DNA from: Cellulophaga sp. 20_2_10
GTDB taxonomy: Bacteria; Bacteroidota; Bacteroidia; Flavobacteriales; Flavobacteriaceae
Assembly: GCF_023476645.1 (NCBI RefSeq)
Contig: NZ_JAMCOJ010000003.1
Location: forward strand, 62,001 to 126,000
DNA: 64,000 nucleotides
Direction of reading: 5' to 3'
A program made the position numbers and the translations under genes. The notes beneath the pieces were generated by a model. The model was not told where the DNA came from, made no database searches, and saw only the letters and a program-made list of their open reading frames with translations. Below, one piece after another: positions 58,037-64,000 of this stretch; the stretch's first letter is position 1, and each line of letters opens with the position of its first letter.

Positions 58037-61033
58037 ATGATGAAAATGAAAATCGCTATCATAGCCTTAGTTATGATATGTTCTCAGAGTATTTTTTCAC
58101 AATCCAAGACCGTTAGTGGGTCGGTGAAAGATAATTCAGGAGAATTATTACTTGGTGTAAGTGTAATAGTAAAGGGAACCCAAAGAGGAGTACAGACAGA
58201 CTTTGATGGTCTTTATAAGATTGACGATGTTCAGTCTACAGATGAGTTAGTCTTTTCTTATATTGGTATGACAGGTAAAACTGTTCTTGTAGGTGAAAGT
58301 ACAAGAATTGATGTTGTTCTAATAGAATCTTCAGAGCAACTTAACGAAATCGTTATTGTAGGTTATGGAAAACAAAGTAGAACAACAGTAACAGGGGCAA
58401 TATCTACCGTAAAGTCTGAAGACATTTCGGCATTACCAGTAGCAAATGCAGAATCAGCTTTGCAAGGTAGAGCAGCTGGACTTACAATTACTAATAGTGG
58501 TGTTCCAGGGTCTTCGCCATCTGTATTAATTAGAGGTTTAGGTTCAGTAGGTAATAATAGTCCACTATATGTAATTGATGGTGTTATTGTGGGGAACCTG
58601 TCTGGTATTAGTCCAAATGATATAGAGACAGTATCTATATTAAAAGATGCTTCTACTACAGCAGTCTATGGTGCACAAGGTTCCAATGGTGTAGTGGTTG
58701 TTACCACAAAGCAAGGTAAAAATGGAAAAGGAAGATTAAGTTTTAATACTTATACAGGTTTTCAAACAGTAGCAAAAAGATATGATGTTTTAGAAACTAT
58801 AGATTATTTAAAATATGCGGGTGAATTAGGGGTGTTTCCTAATAGACCTTTGTCAGCTTACAAAACCAATACAGATTGGCAAGATGAAATCTTTAGAGTA
58901 GGTATGATTCAAGATTATAATTTAAGTTATTCTGGAGGTACAGAGAATTCATCACATCTTTTTTCTGCTGAATATTTAAAACAAGATGGAACTTTAATTG
59001 ATTCAGGTTTTGAAAGATATTCCTTTAGAGCAAATAGTAGTGCTCAATTTGGAAAGGTTAAAGTGGGAGAATCTATGTCTATTTCTTTTGGGAAGCAAAA
59101 TCCTGAAAGAGATGAAGAAGGCAGATCACTTATAGAGCACGCTATTAAATCGGCACCCTATTTATCTGTATATAATTCAAGTAACTTAGGTGGTTTTCAA
59201 GGGCCTTCTTCATCAGCAGATGGACAAGATGCTGTAAACCCAGTAAGAGCTCAAACAATTGGTAATGCAATAAATAAAACATTAGGAATTATAGGTAATG
59301 TGTATGCAGAAGTAGAAATTATGGATGGATTAAAATTTAAATCTCAAGTAGGTTTAGATTATTACTCATACGATAATAGTAGTTTTAAACCGTCATATAG
59401 TGATGATAGTGTAGAGGGAAGTACAACACACGCACAAAATTACGCAGCAATTACACGTAATACTGGTAGCGGTCAAACAATCATACTTGATAATAGTTTA
59501 ACATATAATACAACAATTGCTGATAAGCATAATATTGAAGCATTACTATTGGTTGAAAAATATCAAGGTCAAAATAAAAACCTAAATGCAAGTAGTAGAA
59601 ATGCTGTTACCGATGAAGTAAATCAAGTTTCTAATGAAGATTCAAGTATTAGCTCTGGTTCTTCAGAAGTTAATAAAATTGGATACTTAGGACGTGTAAA
59701 CTACAATTTTGATGGTAAATATATTGCATCTGCATCTTTGAGACGTGATGCTTCATCAAGATTTGGAGCAAACAGACGTTGGGCTAACTTTTACTCAGCA
59801 TCTGCTGGTTGGAATATTGCAAAAGAATCTTTTATGGAAGATTCTAATTTCAGTAACTTAAAATTAAGAGCTAGTTACGGTACTGTAGGTAGTGATGCTA
59901 TTGGAGATTATTTATATGCACCGTCTTTAACTGGTGGTTTTGAATATCCTATTGGTGGTGCAGTTGCATTTGGTGTAACAGCTAATGGTGGTTCAAATCA
60001 AGATTTACAATGGGAAACCAAAGAAGTTGTGAACATTGGTTTAGACGCAGGTTTATTTAATGAAAAATTTACAGCTTCTTTAGAGTACTACCAAAATACA
60101 AGTAATGACTTATTAATTTATATACCTTCTGTATTATCTAGCGGTATTAATGCAGGTAGCTTACCTGTAAATGCAGGTTCAGTAGAAACTAAAGGTTTTG
60201 AATTAGTATTAGGATTTAATGATTATGAAGGAGACTTTACTTGGTCTGCAAACTTAAACTTAGGAACTTCTAAAAACGAAGTATTAAGTTTAGGAGCTAG
60301 AGATGAGATTACAGGATCTCAATACAAATTAGGAGGAGGAGATGTTACACGTACCGTAGTAGGAGAATCATTATTCCATTTTTATGGTTTAGAATCTGAC
60401 GGAATTTACCAAAATCAAGATGAGGTAGATGCTGTATTTACTGCAAACCCAAATCAACCTATTGTAAAGCCAGGTGATGTTCGTTTTAAAGATTTAAATG
60501 GTGATGGAACAATTAATTCTGAAGACAGAACAATTATTGGTAATCCATTTCCAGATGTAACATATGGTTTAAATTTAGATGCCAAATATAGAAACTTCGA
60601 TATGAACCTATTTATTACAGGTGTTGCAGGAAACGAAATTTTTAATACAAATACGTACGATTTAGTTGGTGGAGCAAACAGATTATTTAATGTAAGTCAG
60701 TCTTATTACAATAACAAATGGTCTGCAGCAAACCCAACAGGGACAGAACCTAGAATTTTAGGAGCGCCTCAAAACAATGGAGTTTCTGATCGTTTTGTGG
60801 AAGATGGATCATATACTCGATTAAAAAATATTTCTTTAGGGTATACATTGCCAAGTGAAATGTTTGAAAAATATTTTTCAAAGTTACGTCTGTATGTTAG
60901 TGGTCAAAACTTAGTAACTATAAGTGATTATTCTGGTTTAGATCCTGAAATTGGAGGCGGTGAATTTGGAATTGATAGAGGTAGATATCCACAGCCTAAA
61001 TCTTTTTTATTAGGCTTACAAGTTTCATTTTAA
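58037..61033 (+). CDS. SusC/RagA-type TonB-dependent outer-membrane receptor
   Basis: 998 residues. Signal peptide near SIFSQ. Carboxypeptidase-regulatory-like domain (about 25-105: VSGSVKDNSGELLLGVSVIVKGTQRGVQTDFDGLYKI), TonB-box-like ELNEIVIVGYGKQ, plug (about 115-225: LYVIDGVIVG ... GSNGVVVVTTK), and a long beta barrel ending LGLQVSF with a terminal Phe. Imports oligosaccharides across the outer membrane with the SusD partner encoded 13 bp downstream. The preceding GH3 gene ends 34 bp upstream. Confidence 0.96.
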   Translation: MMKMKIAIIALVMICSQSIFSQSKTVSGSVKDNSGELLLGVSVIVKGTQRGVQTDFDGLYKIDDVQSTDELVFSYIGMTGKTVLVGESTRIDVVLIESSEQLNEIVIVGYGKQSRTTVTGAISTVKSEDISALPVANAESALQGRAAGLTITNSGVPGSSPSVLIRGLGSVGNNSPLYVIDGVIVGNLSGISPNDIETVSILKDASTTAVYGAQGSNGVVVVTTKQGKNGKGRLSFNTYTGFQTVAKRYDVLETIDYLKYAGELGVFPNRPLSAYKTNTDWQDEIFRVGMIQDYNLSYSGGTENSSHLFSAEYLKQDGTLIDSGFERYSFRANSSAQFGKVKVGESMSISFGKQNPERDEEGRSLIEHAIKSAPYLSVYNSSNLGGFQGPSSSADGQDAVNPVRAQTIGNAINKTLGIIGNVYAEVEIMDGLKFKSQVGLDYYSYDNSSFKPSYSDDSVEGSTTHAQNYAAITRNTGSGQTIILDNSLTYNTTIADKHNIEALLLVEKYQGQNKNLNASSRNAVTDEVNQVSNEDSSISSGSSEVNKIGYLGRVNYNFDGKYIASASLRRDASSRFGANRRWANFYSASAGWNIAKESFMEDSNFSNLKLRASYGTVGSDAIGDYLYAPSLTGGFEYPIGGAVAFGVTANGGSNQDLQWETKEVVNIGLDAGLFNEKFTASLEYYQNTSNDLLIYIPSVLSSGINAGSLPVNAGSVETKGFELVLGFNDYEGDFTWSANLNLGTSKNEVLSLGARDEITGSQYKLGGGDVTRTVVGESLFHFYGLESDGIYQNQDEVDAVFTANPNQPIVKPGDVRFKDLNGDGTINSEDRTIIGNPFPDVTYGLNLDAKYRNFDMNLFITGVAGNEIFNTNTYDLVGGANRLFNVSQSYYNNKWSAANPTGTEPRILGAPQNNGVSDRFVEDGSYTRLKNISLGYTLPSEMFEKYFSKLRLYVSGQNLVTISDYSGLDPEIGGGEFGIDRGRYPQPKSFLLGLQVSF

Positions 61034-61046
61034 AAATTAAACAATT

Positions 61047-62561
61047 ATGAAAAAATATATATTAATAGTTTTAGCACTTTTCGGAATTACTTTAATTAAT
61101 TCTTGTTCCGAAGATGATTTGGAGTTGTCAAATCCAAATCAATTATCACCAGATACTTTTTTCTCAAATGAGTCTCAGGTAGAATCATCAGTAAATGCAG
61201 CGTATGCCAATTTGCAACCATTTGGATTGTATGGTAGATTAATATTTTACATGATGGACAACATGTCTCACGAAAATTCTGGTAACGGACAACAAGAAGG
61301 GGATAAAGTAACTTTTTCGGATTTTTCTTTTGATTCAAGCCTGCCTTCTATTAAAGATTATTGGGATGGATGTTATAGAGGAATTAACAAAGCAAATTTT
61401 GTAATTGCTAATACTGAAAAAATTAATGCATTGTCTGAAGGTGCATTAACTGACGCTAAAAAAGCAAAATACATTGGTGAAGCACGTTTTTTAAGAGCAC
61501 ATTATTATTGGCTTTTAGTAAATCGTTATGGAGGAGTTCCTATTTATTTAGGTGATGGTACTGATAATGCAGAAGGGCAACCAAGAAGCACAAAGGCGGC
61601 AGTGATTGAATTAATTATAGACGATTTAAAATATGCGGCTACTAATTTATTAGATAAAAATGCTGAAACTCCAGGTAGAGCAACTAAAGGAGCAGCTCAT
61701 GCTTTTTTAGGAAAAGTATATTTATATCAAGAATCTTATGACTTAGCTTTAGTAGAGTTTAATAAATTAGTAGGATATGATCTTGAAACTAACTACTTCG
61801 ATAATTTCAAGGAAGAAACAGAGCATGGTATAGAATCAATTTTTGAAGTTGAATACGATATAGCTTTAGGAACTGAGCAATTTTGGTGGTCTCCAGTTAA
61901 TGGAACAGGTCCAAATCATGCAACTAAAAGAGGTCAAGATTATGGTGTGTTAGATTGGTTTAATACATATCCATCAGATGATTTAGTAGCTGAATTTGAA
62001 ACAGGTGATAATAGATTTGCTAATAGTTTTTACATAGCAGGAGATACGTATAACAATGGTGATAATACGTTTATAGCATCTGATTTTGCTGAAAACGGAG
62101 GTAATATTAGACCAGCTGCTTGGAAAAAATATCAAAATTATTACAAACAACCTTCAGAAAATGGAGAATCAGGAATAAACGTAAAAGTACTTCGTTTTTC
62201 AGATGTTTTATTGATGATGGCAGAGTGTGAAAATCAAAGACCAGGTGGTTCTCAGTCAACTGCAGTTGGTTTTGTAAATAGAGTCAGAGCAAGAGCAGGA
62301 GCAACAACCGGAGGTACTTTTCCATTGTTATCAACATCACTTTCAAAAGAACAAGTTTTTAACGCTATTGTGCATGAGCGTAAGGTAGAATTGAGTGGAG
62401 AACAAGTTCGTTTTGATGATATTTTACGTTGGGGAATTGCAGGAACAGAATTAGCTGGTACTAATTTTCAAGTAGGGAAAAATGAATTGTGGCCAATACC
62501 AGATGCTGAGATTAGTTCAAATGTAAATATTAATTCAGAAGATCAAAACCCAGGTTTTTAA
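61047..62561 (+). CDS. SusD/RagB-type surface glycan-binding lipoprotein
   Basis: 504 residues. The lipobox NSC puts the cysteine at residue 20, followed by SEDDLE, which matches the acidic lipoprotein export signal for surface display. SusD-type TPR region (ARFLRAHYYWLLVNRYGGVPIYL, AHAFLGKVYLYQESYDLAL) and C-terminal RPAAWKKY ... LRFSDVLLMMAECENQ, ERKVELSGEQVRFDDILRWG. Binds glycan and closes the SusC barrel. SusC lies directly upstream. Confidence 0.96.
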   Translation: MKKYILIVLALFGITLINSCSEDDLELSNPNQLSPDTFFSNESQVESSVNAAYANLQPFGLYGRLIFYMMDNMSHENSGNGQQEGDKVTFSDFSFDSSLPSIKDYWDGCYRGINKANFVIANTEKINALSEGALTDAKKAKYIGEARFLRAHYYWLLVNRYGGVPIYLGDGTDNAEGQPRSTKAAVIELIIDDLKYAATNLLDKNAETPGRATKGAAHAFLGKVYLYQESYDLALVEFNKLVGYDLETNYFDNFKEETEHGIESIFEVEYDIALGTEQFWWSPVNGTGPNHATKRGQDYGVLDWFNTYPSDDLVAEFETGDNRFANSFYIAGDTYNNGDNTFIASDFAENGGNIRPAAWKKYQNYYKQPSENGESGINVKVLRFSDVLLMMAECENQRPGGSQSTAVGFVNRVRARAGATTGGTFPLLSTSLSKEQVFNAIVHERKVELSGEQVRFDDILRWGIAGTELAGTNFQVGKNELWPIPDAEISSNVNINSEDQNPGF

Positions 62562-62602
62562 TACTCGAGTTCATTAAAGTAAAGTTTAGTTTAGTTCAGT
62601 TT

Positions 62603-62649
62603 TAGTTTAGATAATGGTGTGTGTAACAATGCACACCGTTATTAAACTA
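62603..62649 (+). promoter_or_regulatory. Long intergenic hairpin between susD and the next gene
   Basis: TAGTTTAGATAATGGTGTGTG pairs with TGCACACCGTTATTAAACTA (about 18 pairs, loop TAACAA, one bulge). There is no T run, so it is not a standard terminator. A stem after susD may protect the susCD mRNA 3' end or lower downstream expression. Role inferred. Confidence 0.6.
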
Positions 62650-62755
62650 ATTAAAGTTAGTCGTTTATAAAATAGATTGTATTGTAATTAGTTGACTTAA
62701 AGCAACTTACAATTTTATTTTACAGTATTAAAATAATTATAATAAAAATACAATT

Positions 62756-64000
62756 ATGAAAAAAAATAAAATATTAGGTTTATTATGTTTGTTCATGGCC
62801 TTTTGTTCATGTACAAATAAGGATGAAGATGTTGCAGTATTAACACAGCCAACATTTACAGTAACAGAATCTACTGACAATTCAGGTATTTATTATTTTG
62901 AAAATACAACACCAAACAAAGACGAATTTTATAGCTACTGGGAGTTTGAAGTTGCAGGAAGTAAGGGAACAGATGGAGCAGGTGCCGTAGAATACACATA
63001 CAAAGAGTCTGGAAGTAAATATGTAACACTTACAATGGTTAGCGAAGGAAATGCTTTGCAAACGTCCAAGACTGTTGAAGTAACTGTGCCAGTAGATGAA
63101 GTATTTTTAACAAATCCAGAAAATTTATTGGTAAATGGCTATTTAACCGAAGGTAGTGGCGATGATTTTACAAACTGGAGTGCATATAATGGAGAAGATA
63201 ATATATTCTCTACAACAGATGCACTTGTAGGAGGTAGAGCAGCTACCATATCAAATTCTGCAGATTCAGATCCTTGGAGTGTTCAATTTGTAAGTGATGC
63301 TATTGAAACCGTAGTAGGAGATGAGTATACTGTTTCATTTTGGGGTAAAGGAAATGGAGAAGTAGTTCGGTTTTCAACAAAACCAGATGCATCTGCTCAA
63401 TATGGGCCAGATTATACATTAACATCAGAATGGCAACAATACACTTGGACAATTACTGCAAATGAAGCCGCAACTAATATCTCTTTGGATATGGGTAAAT
63501 CTGCAGGTACATTTGTAATAGATGTTATTGAAGTTGTAAAAGGAGACACAGCACCAGCACTTCCTTCTGATTCTAGTTTAATTTTAAACGGTGGTTTTGA
63601 AGATGGTTCTGGTAATGAATTTACAAATTGGGGAAAATATAATGGAGGAGATAATATTGTTGAGGAAACAAGTGATGTGTTAACAGGTTCTAGGGCAGTT
63701 AAAGTATCAAACTCAGCCGCTGGAGATCCTTGGAGTGTACAATTTGTAAGTGATGCTATGGAAACAGAAGTAGATGCTGAATATGTAGTGACTTTATGGG
63801 CAAAAGGAGATCCTGCGGTGATTCGCTATTCTACAAAACCAGATGCAACGGCAAAATATGCGCCTGACTATACAATTACTGAAGATTGGGAGAAATATAC
63901 GTGGACTTTTATAGCAAATGAAGCAAGTACAAATATATCTTTAGATATGGGTGCGTCAGCAGGTACATTCATTATTGATGATATTAAAATGGAAAAAAAA
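62756..64000 (+). CDS. Surface lipoprotein with tandem CBM4/9-like domains (cut by right edge)
   Basis: ATG at 62756. The frame stays open for 415 codons to the window end. A lipoprotein signal with Cys17/Cys19 (FCSC) is followed by TNKDEDV, the acidic surface-export type. Residues about 35-115 resemble a PKD-like domain (YWEFEVAGSKGTDGAGAVEYTYKESGSKYVTLTMV). Two tandem copies of about 140 residues (from LLVNGYL at 124 and LILNGGF at about 275) share DPWSVQFVSDA, YSTKPDA or FSTKPDA and NISLDMG, as in CBM4/9 domains. It is either a SusE-like glycan-binding protein or the start of a xylanase. The end is missing. Confidence 0.85.
   Translation, partial: MKKNKILGLLCLFMAFCSCTNKDEDVAVLTQPTFTVTESTDNSGIYYFENTTPNKDEFYSYWEFEVAGSKGTDGAGAVEYTYKESGSKYVTLTMVSEGNALQTSKTVEVTVPVDEVFLTNPENLLVNGYLTEGSGDDFTNWSAYNGEDNIFSTTDALVGGRAATISNSADSDPWSVQFVSDAIETVVGDEYTVSFWGKGNGEVVRFSTKPDASAQYGPDYTLTSEWQQYTWTITANEAATNISLDMGKSAGTFVIDVIEVVKGDTAPALPSDSSLILNGGFEDGSGNEFTNWGKYNGGDNIVEETSDVLTGSRAVKVSNSAAGDPWSVQFVSDAMETEVDAEYVVTLWAKGDPAVIRYSTKPDATAKYAPDYTITEDWEKYTWTFIANEASTNISLDMGASAGTFIIDDIKMEKK

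Noticed and set aside
1-64000. CRISPR arrays, insertion sequences, prophage
   Set aside because: No regularly spaced repeats, transposase, integrase or phage structural gene was found on either strand.

Overview
The window comes from a low-GC marine-type member of the Bacteroidetes, most likely family Flavobacteriaceae. The evidence is the SusC/SusD pair, a hybrid two-component system with a Reg_prop propeller, promoters of the TTG-N20-TAnnTTTG type, lipoproteins with acidic residues after the cysteine, and flavobacterial families such as GLPGLI-like and DUF4407 proteins. No transposase, integrase, CRISPR array or rRNA was seen. Both ends cut genes: the left edge holds the 3' part of an M13 metallopeptidase, and the right edge cuts a lipoprotein with two tandem carbohydrate-binding-like domains.

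Left part (1-24 kb): after the M13 peptidase comes a BlaI/BlaR1-like regulatory operon (1.2-4.4 kb). Its three downstream proteins carry or resemble a TonB-receptor plug-like module, and its promoter holds three evenly spaced palindromes. Minus-strand blocks follow: an aldehyde dehydrogenase, an AsmA/DUF748-like operon enclosing an ArsC-fold protein without its cysteine, a LolD/FtsX-type ABC transporter with a histidine-rich permease loop and a small secreted protein, an AraC regulator, MscS and Dps. Divergent small stress-type genes (DUF1328, a 61-aa acidic lipoprotein, an OmpA-like barrel) come next. Housekeeping genes follow: ALDH3, CtpA, dCMP deaminase, HupE/UreJ-like, TerB-DnaJ, bacilliredoxin, PlsC, HD hydrolase and a Tat-exported Gfo/Idh/MocA oxidoreductase.

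Middle part (24-39.7 kb): an accessory islet (about 25-28 kb) holds an Imm52-like immunity gene bracketed by 31-bp direct repeats, a duplicated fragment of that gene, and unknown secreted proteins. Beyond it lie a sodium:solute symporter, a DUF4407 protein, and a second BlaI/M56 pair whose peptidase has polyproline tracts and a duplicated 59-residue module. An M20 dipeptidase and tRNA-Leu(UAG), preceded by a tRNA-Leu-like relic, complete this part.

Right part (40-64 kb): a xylose/xylan utilisation locus. Xylulokinase, xylose isomerase, a XylE-like symporter, transketolase and transaldolase take xylose to the pentose phosphate pathway. A DUF5060/DUF4038-type glycoside hydrolase, an HTCS sensor-regulator, a GH3 lipoprotein, SusC, SusD and the binding lipoprotein form the polysaccharide-capture side. 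The two plus-strand sub-operons (xylB and the hydrolase/HTCS) share a conserved leader element. A decayed second copy of the HTCS 3' end lies just before a GH3-susC-susD operon that begins with an unannotated 29-residue membrane peptide.
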